A program made the translations under genes and the position numbers. A DNA stretch of 64,000 nt. It comes from Lutibacter flavus (GTDB lineage Bacteria > Bacteroidota > Bacteroidia > Flavobacteriales > Flavobacteriaceae). Below the pieces are notes generated by a model, which had not been told where the DNA came from, did no database searches, and was given only the letters and a program-made list of their open reading frames with translations. This document shows, in pieces, positions 30,335 through 38,212 of the stretch. The DNA is taken from contig NZ_FZNX01000002.1 of NCBI RefSeq assembly GCF_900188355.1, positions 124,001 through 188,000 of the forward strand. The letters are read 5' to 3'. Within the stretch, counting starts at the first letter, position 1. Each line of letters begins with the position of its first letter.

Positions 30335-30397
30335 AAAAGATAAAAATTAAAACATAAATTATGATTAATATCAGCTATTAAGATATTTTTATCTTTT
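30335..30397. repeat. Long-range inverted repeat upstream of the nrf operon
   Basis: Two perfect 12-bp arms (AAAAGATAAAAA at 30335-30346 and its complement at 30386-30397) are separated by 39 nt. The region sits between the aldo-keto reductase and the nrf operon and could bind a regulator or loop in RNA. Composition is AT-rich, so function is uncertain. Confidence 0.45.
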
Positions 30398-30440
30398 AAT
30401 AGGGATAATGTCAATAAAAGGTAATTATTACTTGATTTAT

Positions 30441-31478
30441 TTAAGGAGCAGGATTGGGTTGAAGTTCTTGTATTTCATCTATTTTTTGAAGCGTTTCATT
30501 GGAAAGTTCCACGTGAATACTTTCAATATTTTCTTTTAATTGTTGCATTGTAGTTGCACCAATAATATTTGCAGTTACAAATGGTTGTTGATTTACAAAA
30601 GCTAAAGACATTTGAGCTAGACTTAAGCTCAACTCTTTTGCTAATTCTGCATACATTTGAGTTGCATGTATAGATTGCTCACTATTATACCTTGAAAATT
30701 GAGGAAATAATTTAATACGTGAGCCTTCAGGCATTTTACCATTTAAATATTTACCAGATAATCTTCCAAAAGCCATTGGTGAATACGCTAATAAACCAAC
30801 ATTTTCACGTATTGAAACTTCAGCTAAATTTACTTCAAACAATCTGTTTAGTAAAGAATATGGATTTTGAATTGTTTTACAACGTGTTAAATTATGTTTT
30901 GAACTTTCAGATAAGTGCCGCATAACACCCCAAGAAGTTTCATTAGAAACTCCATAGTGACGAATTTTTCCTTCTTGTACTAAACTGTTTAATTTTTCTA
31001 TAACTTGTTGAAAATTATCTTCCCATTGCTCGTTTGGATTGTGTGCATAATTTCTTTTTCCAAAGAAATTTGTATTTCGTTCTGGCCAATGCAATTGATA
31101 AACATCTATATAATCTGTTCGTAAACGCTTTAAACTTTTTTTAATCGCATCATCAATTGCTTCATTTGAAAACCCCATGTTTTCTCTAATATAGCTAAAT
31201 CCTGGACTTGGGCCAGAAATTTTAGTAGCTACAACAAGATCTTCTCTCTTTTGATCTTTTAACCAACTTCCAATAAATCTTTCTGTACTTCCTTGAGTTT
31301 CCTTTCTTCCCGGAACCGAATATGCTTCTGCTGTATCAATAAAATTAATTCCTTGTTCAACAGCATAATTTAATTGTTCATGAGACTCTTGTTCAGTGTT
31401 TTGCTCACCAAAAGTCATAGTTCCTAAACAAATTTTACTAACTTTTATATTTGTATTTGGAATTAAAGAATATTTCAT
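30441..31478 (-). CDS. NADP(H)-dependent aldo-keto reductase, Tas-like
   Basis: A 345-aa cytosolic (beta/alpha)8 oxidoreductase close in layout to E. coli Tas: LGTMTFGEQN at the start, DTAEAYSVPGRKETQG with the catalytic Asp and Tyr, ATKISG with the catalytic Lys and QLHWPER with the His. NADPH binding is expected in the C-terminal third (IIGATTMQQLKENI). The physiological substrate is unknown. It is a single gene with no obvious operon partner. Confidence 0.9.
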   Translation of the reverse strand: MKYSLIPNTNIKVSKICLGTMTFGEQNTEQESHEQLNYAVEQGINFIDTAEAYSVPGRKETQGSTERFIGSWLKDQKREDLVVATKISGPSPGFSYIRENMGFSNEAIDDAIKKSLKRLRTDYIDVYQLHWPERNTNFFGKRNYAHNPNEQWEDNFQQVIEKLNSLVQEGKIRHYGVSNETSWGVMRHLSESSKHNLTRCKTIQNPYSLLNRLFEVNLAEVSIRENVGLLAYSPMAFGRLSGKYLNGKMPEGSRIKLFPQFSRYNSEQSIHATQMYAELAKELSLSLAQMSLAFVNQQPFVTANIIGATTMQQLKENIESIHVELSNETLQKIDEIQELQPNPAP

Positions 31479-31540
31479 AGTATATATTAAAATTTGTACT
31501 TATTTAACAAGCGAATTTAAAAAATTAAAAAGAAAAAAAA

Positions 31541-32857
31541 CTATACAAAATTGCTTAAAATTAGAACTCCAATAATTCCAGTTACAGAAACAATTGTTTC
31601 CATAATAGACCATGTTTTTAAAGTGTCTTTTACCGATAAATTAAAATACTCTTTAAACAACCAAAACCCAGAATCGTTAAAATGAGAAAACATTAAACTT
31701 CCTGAACCTGTTGCTAAAACCATTAAACTTGGGTCTGCCCCTGTTTGAGCTATTAATGGAAAAACAATTCCAGCACTTGTTAAACCCGCAACTGTTGCCG
31801 AACCAACACAAACTCTAATTACGGCTGAAATTCCCCAAGCTAATATTAATGGTGATGCATCTAGAGTAATTAAATTATCAGCTATTATTTGACTAACACC
31901 ACTTTCAATTAAAATTTGTTTTAATGCTCCTGCTCCACCAATAATTAACATGATCATAGCAATTCCTTTTACCCCTTCTAAAAGAGATTCTGAAACCTCA
32001 TACATTGTTTTATTTCTACGAATTCCCAGAATATAAATAGCAACTACAACCGAAATTAGCATTGCAATAAATGGATCTCCTAAAAAACTTAAAACTTTTC
32101 CAATTACTGAATTATTATCAACAAAAAAACTAAACCCAGCTGTTACTGCTAATAAAATAACAGGTAATAATGCTGAAAACACACTTACTCCTAAACTTGG
32201 CATTTCATCTTCTTTTAAAACTCTAGGGTTAAAAAAAGCTTCCAATGGTTTTGGATTGTATTTTTTTAAAGTTCTAGAAAAAACAGGGCCTCCTAAAATT
32301 ATTGCTGGAATTGCTACTATAATTCCATACAATAATGTGGTTCCTAAATCAGCTCCAAAAGTTTCTGCTAAAGCAGATGGTGCAGGGTGTGGAGGTAAAT
32401 ATCCATGTGTTACAGAAAGGGAAGCCAACATTGGTAAACCCACATATAAAAGCGGCAACTTTGTTCTTGCCGCAACAGAAAAAACCAAAGGAACAAGAAT
32501 TACAAATCCTACGGAATAAAACATTGGAATACCAACAATAAATCCTGTTAAAACCAATGCCCATTGAATATATTTTTCTCCAAACGCATCAATTAAACTA
32601 CTTGTTATTCTTTGTGCTGCGCCACTATCAGCAACTATTTTCCCCAACATTGCTCCAAAACCCAAAATAATAACAAGAAATCCTAAGGTATTTCCAATTC
32701 CAGTTTTTATAGCGTTGGTTACGGTTGAAATATCCATTCCAAGGGTCAAACCAATGATAACCGAAACAATAATAAAAGTTATAAATGTGTTGAGTTTAAA
32801 ATATCCTATTAAAAAAATGAGCAAGACAATTCCAAGGAGAACAATAACTAGTGACAT
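31541..32857 (-). CDS. GntP-family permease (gluconate/organic acid:H+ symporter)
   Basis: A 438-aa inner-membrane transporter with about a dozen hydrophobic helices. Family landmarks are LGFGAMLGKIVADSGAAQRI, the TKLPLLYVGLPMLASLSVTHGYLPPHPAP segment and FSHFNDSGFWLFKEYF near the end. Family members carry gluconate or related hexonates. No gluconate kinase lies nearby, so the substrate stays open. It is transcribed alone. Confidence 0.93.
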   Translation of the reverse strand: MSLVIVLLGIVLLIFLIGYFKLNTFITFIIVSVIIGLTLGMDISTVTNAIKTGIGNTLGFLVIILGFGAMLGKIVADSGAAQRITSSLIDAFGEKYIQWALVLTGFIVGIPMFYSVGFVILVPLVFSVAARTKLPLLYVGLPMLASLSVTHGYLPPHPAPSALAETFGADLGTTLLYGIIVAIPAIILGGPVFSRTLKKYNPKPLEAFFNPRVLKEDEMPSLGVSVFSALLPVILLAVTAGFSFFVDNNSVIGKVLSFLGDPFIAMLISVVVAIYILGIRRNKTMYEVSESLLEGVKGIAMIMLIIGGAGALKQILIESGVSQIIADNLITLDASPLILAWGISAVIRVCVGSATVAGLTSAGIVFPLIAQTGADPSLMVLATGSGSLMFSHFNDSGFWLFKEYFNLSVKDTLKTWSIMETIVSVTGIIGVLILSNFV

Positions 32858-32980
32858 AAATTTTATTTGATTAGTTGGTTTAGGTTGTTAAAAATAGTAT
32901 TTATTTTTTTAGAATTTCCTTTTCTTACAATTCTTGAAGGAATTTAAACTTCTCTAAATACATCTAAAAATATTTAAACA

Positions 32981-33016
32981 AAAAAAACCATTTTCTAAAT
33001 TAATAGAAAATGGTTT
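32981..33016 (-). terminator. Intrinsic terminator downstream of pgk
   Basis: A 13-bp perfect stem (32985-32997 with 33004-33016) with a 6-nt loop and, on the minus strand, a run of eight T. It ends leftward transcripts from pgk, 48 nt after its stop. Confidence 0.85.
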
Positions 33017-33031
33017 GAATATAGTTTAGTC

Positions 33032-33058
33032 AGATTCTTCGCTAAGCTCAGAATGACA
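33032..33058. repeat. Dispersed REP-like repeat, single arm
   Basis: These 27 nt (core TTCGCTAAGCTCAGAATGAC) are identical to 48493-48519. Here the opposite arm of the hairpin is missing. The copy lies just outside the pgk stop, beside the terminator. Confidence 0.75.
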
Positions 33059-33063
33059 TTTTT

Positions 33064-34257
33064 TTATTTTAAAATAGCTTCAATACCTGGTAAAGTTTTA
33101 CCTTCTAGGCTTTCTAACATTGCACCACCACCAGTTGAAACATAACTTACTTTATCAGCAAAACCAAATTGTTTTACAGCTGCAACAGAATCTCCACCAC
33201 CAACTAGTGAGAATGTTCCGTTTTTAGTTGCATTGGCAATTGAATTTCCTAATGCAATTGTTCCTCCCGCAAAACTTTCCATTTCAAAAACACCAAGTGG
33301 CCCGTTCCAAAGAATAGTTTTAGATTCATTTACTATTTTATTAAATAATTCTCTAGATTTTGGTCCGGCATCAACGCCTTCCCAACCATCAGGAATATTA
33401 TAAATATCACAAACCTGAGTATTTGCATCGTTACTAAAATCATCAGCAGCAATTACGTCTACCGGAATATGAATTTGAACTCCTTTTGCTTTTGCTTGTT
33501 TTAAAATATCAAGTGCTAATTCTTGTTTATCATCCTCACAAATTGAATTACCTATTTTTCCTCCTTGTGCTTTAACAAAAGTGAAACTCATTCCACCACC
33601 AATTATTAAATGGTCCACTTTATCTAAAATATTTTCAATAACGGTAATTTTTGAAGAAACTTTTGCTCCTCCTAAAATTGCCAATACTGGTTTCTCACCT
33701 TCTTCTAATATTTTTTTAAGACTCACAATTTCTTGTGCTAATAGTGCTCCAAAACATTTATTTTCTGGAAAAAATTGAGCAACAATAGTAGTTGATGCGT
33801 GTGCTCTGTGAGCAGTTCCAAAAGCATCGTTTACATACACATCTCCTAATTTAGAAAGTTGCTTTGCAAAAGCTAAATCTCCAGATTTTTCTTCACCATG
33901 AAAACGTAAATTTTCAAGTAATAAAACCTCTCCCATTTTTAATTCAGCAGCAGCTTTTTCCGCAACCTCACCTACACAATTTGAAGCAAATTTTACATTT
34001 ACACCAATAATTTCAGATACTTTATCAATAATATGTTTTAAAGAATATTTAGCTTCAACTCCTTTAGGACGTCCTAAATGAGACATTAAAACAACGGCCC
34101 CTCCATCTTCCAAAATTTTTATAATTGTTGGTTTTGCAGCTTCAATTCTTGTTGCGTCTGTAACATTAAAATTTTCATCTAAAGGTACATTAAAATCTAC
34201 ACGAATTAATGCCTTCTTTCCTTCAAAATTGATGTCTTGTATAGTTTTCATTTTCAT
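33064..34257 (-). CDS. pgk: Phosphoglycerate kinase
   Basis: A 397-aa glycolytic/gluconeogenic enzyme interconverting 1,3-bisphosphoglycerate and 3-phosphoglycerate with ATP. It has the substrate loop [12 protein letters not shown], the [10 protein letters not shown] motif, [11 protein letters not shown] and the C-terminal nucleotide motif [14 protein letters not shown] second ATG two codons in is an equally good start. TACCTTTG at 34272-34279 (minus strand) is a likely -7 element. The gene is monocistronic with its own terminator. Confidence 0.97.
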   Translation of the reverse strand: MKMKTIQDINFEGKKALIRVDFNVPLDENFNVTDATRIEAAKPTIIKILEDGGAVVLMSHLGRPKGVEAKYSLKHIIDKVSEIIGVNVKFASNCVGEVAEKAAAELKMGEVLLLENLRFHGEEKSGDLAFAKQLSKLGDVYVNDAFGTAHRAHASTTIVAQFFPENKCFGALLAQEIVSLKKILEEGEKPVLAILGGAKVSSKITVIENILDKVDHLIIGGGMSFTFVKAQGGKIGNSICEDDKQELALDILKQAKAKGVQIHIPVDVIAADDFSNDANTQVCDIYNIPDGWEGVDAGPKSRELFNKIVNESKTILWNGPLGVFEMESFAGGTIALGNSIANATKNGTFSLVGGGDSVAAVKQFGFADKVSYVSTGGGAMLESLEGKTLPGIEAILK

Positions 34258-34396
34258 TATATTTTGTTTAACAAAGGTAACTCAAATTGCGATATTACAT
34301 AAAGTTTTTTACGAAAGCGATTTCATTACCAGCTATAAATAGTTTCAATAATTAAATATTATTCTTATTTGCCGAAAATGTTTTACTTTCGCTTTA

Positions 34397-35539
34397 ATGA
34401 ATTTTTCAGCAATTTTAGGACAGGAACATTTAAAAAGTCATTTGATAAAATCAACTGATAATGGAAGAATTTCTCACGCACAATTATTTGTTGGTAAAGA
34501 AGGTTCTGGTGTTTTGTCAATGGCAATTGCCTATGCCAAATATATTTTATGTAGTACAAGTAATGACAAAGAAGCTTGTGCAGTAAAATGTGAAAAATTA
34601 ATGCATCCAGATTTGCATTTTGCTTTTCCTGTTGCCTCAAATGATACTATAAAAAGCAAACCTGTAAGTAATTTGTTTTTAGAAGACTGGCGTAAATTTA
34701 TCAAAATAAGTCCTTATGGAAATTTATTTGAATGGCTACAATCCATAGGAATTGAAAACAAACAAGGTCAAATTGGAGTAGATGAAGCGGAAGAAATTGT
34801 TAAAGCCCTTCGATTAAAAAGTTATGAAGGTGGTTATAAAATTATGATTATTTGGATGGCAGAAAAAATGAATACTTCTGCTGCAAATAAACTATTAAAA
34901 CTATTAGAAGAACCTCCAAAAAAAACAGTTTTTATTTTAGTTGCTGAAAACGAAGAACAAATAATAACTACCATAAAATCTCGCTGTCAGGTTTTACATT
35001 TTCCTTTATTGTCTGATGCAGATATTGTAAAAGGATTAGTTGAAAAAGAAGGTACAGACAAGCCTATTGCAGAACAAATTGCACATCAGGCAGATGGGAA
35101 TTATAATAAAGCATTGCATTTATTACACAATGATAATTCTGATGAACAATTTGAACAGTGGTTTATTACTTGGATTAGAGCGGCTTTTAAAGCAAAAGGA
35201 AATGCTGCAGTAATACAAAATTTAATTAGCTGGAGTGAAACCATTGCTAAAAGCGGTAGAGAAACACAAAAACGTTTTTTAAATTATTGTTTACAGTTTT
35301 TTAGACAGGCATTATTATATAATTATAATGCAGATTCGCTGGTTTTTTTATCGCCAAAAACACCCGGTTTTAAATTAGAAAACTTTGCTCCTTTTATTCA
35401 TAGTAATAATATTTTAGATATTACAAATGAGTTAAATGAAGCCATTTATCATATTGAAAGAAATGGAAATGCAAAAATTATTTTACTAGATTTATCTATT
35501 AAATTAACTCGTCTATTACATGTTAAAGAAACTACTTAG
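34397..35539 (+). CDS. holB: DNA polymerase III subunit delta'
   Basis: A 380-aa clamp-loader subunit. The N-terminal AAA+ fold has a degenerate P-loop (GKEGSGVLS, no catalytic lysine), as expected for delta', cysteines C52, C61 and C65 of the zinc module, and a clear sensor region (IWMAEKMNTSAANKLLKLLEEPP, then TIKSRCQVLHFP with the SRC motif). Its job is loading the sliding clamp at the replication fork. Two unknown genes follow at 2-bp and 10-bp gaps, implying one transcript. Confidence 0.93.
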   Translation: MNFSAILGQEHLKSHLIKSTDNGRISHAQLFVGKEGSGVLSMAIAYAKYILCSTSNDKEACAVKCEKLMHPDLHFAFPVASNDTIKSKPVSNLFLEDWRKFIKISPYGNLFEWLQSIGIENKQGQIGVDEAEEIVKALRLKSYEGGYKIMIIWMAEKMNTSAANKLLKLLEEPPKKTVFILVAENEEQIITTIKSRCQVLHFPLLSDADIVKGLVEKEGTDKPIAEQIAHQADGNYNKALHLLHNDNSDEQFEQWFITWIRAAFKAKGNAAVIQNLISWSETIAKSGRETQKRFLNYCLQFFRQALLYNYNADSLVFLSPKTPGFKLENFAPFIHSNNILDITNELNEAIYHIERNGNAKIILLDLSIKLTRLLHVKETT

Positions 35540-35541
35540 TT

Positions 35542-35937
35542 ATGTCAATTTTCAATAATAATTCTGCTGAAATATTAATCTTAATCTTTTTTTTAGTCAC
35601 TTATTGTTTATCAATACTTGAAAAATTAGCAGATTGGAAAGGAACATTAGCGTACTATACAAATCATTTTAAAAACACAATACTCCTTAAAATGATTCCT
35701 CTTCTATTAGTAAACATTTTAATTTTTGAAATTGTAGTAGTATTTTTACTTGCTGTAGGTCTCTACTTTTTGGTTGTTGATGGTGATTTTTTAATAGCAA
35801 AAGTAGCTCTGGAAGTTTCGGCAATTATATTATTACAATTTTTAGTTGGACAACGTTTAGCAAAAGATTATCCAGGAGCAATGAATATTACTGTTTACTT
35901 TATTTTAAATAGTATTGGCCTATATTTATTAACTTAA
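35542..35937 (+). CDS. Four-helix membrane protein, DoxX-like
   Basis: A 131-aa protein with four hydrophobic segments (about 8-26, 50-85, 88-103 and 113-130). The first-helix pattern and the LEKLADWKGTLAYY segment recall DoxX/DoxD-like proteins, but the match is only by appearance. It starts 2 bp after holB and ends 10 bp before the next gene, so it is probably cotranscribed with both. Function unknown. Confidence 0.7.
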   Translation: MSIFNNNSAEILILIFFLVTYCLSILEKLADWKGTLAYYTNHFKNTILLKMIPLLLVNILIFEIVVVFLLAVGLYFLVVDGDFLIAKVALEVSAIILLQFLVGQRLAKDYPGAMNITVYFILNSIGLYLLT

Positions 35938-35947
35938 AATATTGATT

Positions 35948-36472
35948 ATGAAATTATTAGGAATAGGATCTCGAATTAATCACCCTGAATATAGCTTGGG
36001 TGTAGTTACTAATGTAACGTCTAAACATTATTGGGTTACTTTTATAGAAAATGGTTTGGAAACAATTGATCTCGACAGCGAATTTGAAGTAATCGAAGCT
36101 GTTGAAGATGAGGTAGATACAATAAGTTTTTATGAAGTAGAAACTACATTAAAAAACATGTTAAAACAATGGTCAGATATTTCTGAAATTATCCCAATTG
36201 GAGATCGTTGGAAAGGTGGAAAGCTAATTTTAGAACCAAATGATACGAGCTTAGCAAGTAAAGAGATTCCAATAGATACTTTTTTCCATAAGATTGTTAT
36301 GGTTAGAGACAGAATTAGGGTAATGGAACAAAAAATAAATTCAAGTAATTTAGATGATCAGGATAAGGTTGATTTACAACAATACATTACCAGAATTTAT
36401 GGAAGCTTAACAACCTTTAATATTCTTTTCAAAATAAAAGAGCATCAATTTTCAGGAGCCTCTTCAAAATAA
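35948..36472 (+). CDS. Conserved-looking protein with N-terminal SH3/KOW-like segment
   Basis: About 174 aa from the ATG at 35948. A TTG two codons upstream is less likely. Residues 5-45 (GSRINHPEYSLGVVTNV, then HYWVTFIENGLETIDL) form a strand-rich segment like KOW, Tudor or CarD-type SH3 barrels. The rest is helical (about 60-165). No enzyme motif is visible. It is the last gene of the holB cluster and is followed by a strong bidirectional terminator. A nucleic-acid- or polymerase-binding role is conceivable from the fold alone. Confidence 0.75.
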   Translation: MKLLGIGSRINHPEYSLGVVTNVTSKHYWVTFIENGLETIDLDSEFEVIEAVEDEVDTISFYEVETTLKNMLKQWSDISEIIPIGDRWKGGKLILEPNDTSLASKEIPIDTFFHKIVMVRDRIRVMEQKINSSNLDDQDKVDLQQYITRIYGSLTTFNILFKIKEHQFSGASSK

Positions 36473-36492
36473 ATTGTCATTTTAATTAAAAT

Positions 36493-36522
36493 AAAAGCCT
36501 TTAACAAATGTTAAAGGCTTTT
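36493..36522. terminator. Bidirectional terminator between holB cluster and skp-like gene
   Basis: A 14-bp perfect stem (36493-36506 with 36509-36522, AAAAGCCTTTAACA) with a minimal loop, T-rich on the right and A-rich on the left, between converging genes. Confidence 0.8.
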
Positions 36523-36549
36523 ATCGTATTTATAATTTAAAGATTAAAT

Positions 36550-37059
36550 CTATTCTTTAGAGAAATCTTTATTTAATATTTCTAAAATTGCACTAGTTAC
36601 ATTTAGATTATCGTCTCCGTACATTACGGTACCGTTACCAGATGTTCCTAAAACCAAATTCAATCCATTTGCCTTTGCATAATCAGAAACAAAACTATCC
36701 ACTTTTTTAGTAATAGCTTCGCTTAATTTTTGATTTTCTTGTTGAAGTAATTGCCCTGCTTGTTGTTGTCTAGCTTGCAAAGCTTGTTGCTCTTGTTGCA
36801 ATGCTTGTTCTGTTTCAGCTCTTTTTTGAGCAGACATTTTTTGGGCCTTTTGATAGTACTCTTGAACTTTTAATTGGAATGGTGCAGATACACTATCCAA
36901 TTCTTTTGCCATTTCTTCTTGTTTCCCTTTCAAAGTTTCTTCTAACGCTTTTGTTGCGTCATAATCTTTCATTAAATCTTCAACATTAATGTATGCAATT
37001 TTTGTTTGATTACAAGAAGCGAATACAATTACAAAAGCTAATAATATTAATTTTTTCAT
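36550..37059 (-). CDS. OmpH/Skp-family periplasmic chaperone, lipoprotein
   Basis: A 169-aa protein with a lipoprotein signal (MKKLILLAFVIVFASC, lipid site Cys16), then a long glutamine-rich helix pair (about 35-120, with repeated QALQQEQ-type heptads) and the C-terminal strand pair of Skp (LNLVLGTSGNGTVMYGDDNLNVT). Skp-type tentacle proteins hold unfolded outer-membrane proteins in the periplasm. A lipid-anchored form is common in Bacteroidota. It is a monocistronic gene. Confidence 0.9.
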   Translation of the reverse strand: MKKLILLAFVIVFASCNQTKIAYINVEDLMKDYDATKALEETLKGKQEEMAKELDSVSAPFQLKVQEYYQKAQKMSAQKRAETEQALQQEQQALQARQQQAGQLLQQENQKLSEAITKKVDSFVSDYAKANGLNLVLGTSGNGTVMYGDDNLNVTSAILEILNKDFSKE

Positions 37060-37275
37060 TTTTAAAAATTTGATTGCTGTTTTAAAATTCCTGCGAATAT
37101 ATGAACAAAATAGATATTATTTATAAATAATTATAACTATTAGATTTATTTATCATCAATCAATTATTTATAATTATATTCTATTAAATTTTAATTGAAT
37201 TAACGAAATAACAAGTCTTTTTATCAAAAATTAAAGCAACACTATGCTTTACGGATAAAAACCTCGTTAAAACGC

Positions 37276-37293
37276 CTTAAAATCGATTTTAAG
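37276..37293. repeat. Palindrome over the methyltransferase stop
   Basis: A perfect 18-bp palindrome (CTTAAAATCGATTTTAAG) overlaps the end of the methyltransferase gene. It may be a weak terminator stem, but the T tract on the minus strand is short. Confidence 0.45.
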
Positions 37294-38149
37294 TGTTTTT
37301 TATGATGTAAATAAGAGAGGAATACTCTTTTGTACTTATTGCTTTAAGATTTGACCTAAATCCAATATAAAAAGCTTTCAACATATTAGATTTTGAAGTT
37401 TTATACTTTTCACTTAATAATGAAACATAAAATGAATCGAACTTCATTGGAAGAATTTTATTCACCTTTAAATTTTCTTTTGAAAAGAGTTTCTTAATTG
37501 ATGTTTTTGAAAAATGCCATAAGTGTCTTGGCACATCAAAAGCGGCCCAATAGTTTTTATAATACATAGCATCAAAACTTTTATAATTGGGTACAGCAAT
37601 TAATAAAACACCATTAGGCTTTAGTAATGATTTAAGTTTGGAAATATATTTTGTTAAATTAGGAACATGTTCCAACACATGCCATAAAGTAATTACATCA
37701 AATTGTTGTGCTGTTATTTCATTTATATCAGACAAAATTATAGAAGAATCATTTTTATTAAGTTTTGAAATTGCCAATTCTCTTGCATTTAAATTTGGCT
37801 CTACTCCTATTACATTCCATCCTCCCTTTTTACAAGTCAATAAAAATTCACCTGTACCACAACCAACATCTAATATATTTTTCTCTTCCGTTTGAAAAGA
37901 ATCAATCAGTTTTAATTTACTTTTTAAAGCATAGCTTTTTACAATCTGATACAATTTATCAGTTAGCGATTTTTTAGAATCTGTATGAGAAATATAAGCT
38001 GAACTTTCGTAATATTTTGCTAAATCCTGCCCTATTGGTTGAGGGAAAGTTTCTAACATGTCCAGTTCTGAATTATATAATAAATCAAATTTTTTATTTG
38101 AAACGGTATAATCGTTACACGTTAAATACAGCTCTTTTTTTAAATTCAT
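37289..38149 (-). CDS. Class I SAM-dependent methyltransferase
   Basis: A 286-aa Rossmann-fold methyltransferase. Motif I is ILDVGCGTGEFLL (about 91-103), the following acidic residue is in VIGVEPN, and the post-motif is FDVITLWHVLEHV, all typical of the UbiE/UbiG-like group. The N-terminal 80 residues have no zinc-ribbon cysteines, and LPRHLWHFS-like residues (VPRHLWHFSKTSIKKLF) occur as in sugar or lipid methyltransferases. The substrate is unknown. It sits downstream of mnmG beyond a parS-like palindrome. Confidence 0.88.
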   Translation of the reverse strand: MNLKKELYLTCNDYTVSNKKFDLLYNSELDMLETFPQPIGQDLAKYYESSAYISHTDSKKSLTDKLYQIVKSYALKSKLKLIDSFQTEEKNILDVGCGTGEFLLTCKKGGWNVIGVEPNLNARELAISKLNKNDSSIILSDINEITAQQFDVITLWHVLEHVPNLTKYISKLKSLLKPNGVLLIAVPNYKSFDAMYYKNYWAAFDVPRHLWHFSKTSIKKLFSKENLKVNKILPMKFDSFYVSLLSEKYKTSKSNMLKAFYIGFRSNLKAISTKEYSSLIYIIKNT

Positions 38150-38182
38150 TTCTATAAATTTCTTGAATTTTTTTGACTTTCT

Positions 38183-38208
38183 TAAAACGTTCCACGTGGA
38201 ACGTTTTA
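38183..38208. other. parS: parS-like site inside a 26-bp perfect palindrome (site 1)
   Basis: The central 14 bases (38189-38202, GTTCCACGTGGAAC) match the core of the ParB centromere site parS (TGTTNCACGTGNAACA). The palindrome is perfect over 26 bp. It lies in the 63-bp gap between mnmG and the methyltransferase. It differs from the full 16-base site only at its two outer bases. Confidence 0.75.
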
Positions 38209-38212
38209 GAAA

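Noticed and set aside
30506-30519. GTTCCACGTGAATA, a possible third parS site
   Set aside because: Only the left half matches, the palindrome is broken, and it lies within the aldo-keto reductase coding sequence.
38183-38208. Palindrome read as an ordinary intrinsic terminator of mnmG
   Set aside because: The stem has no loop, no T run follows on the minus strand, and the core equals the second parS-like site on the other side of mnmG.
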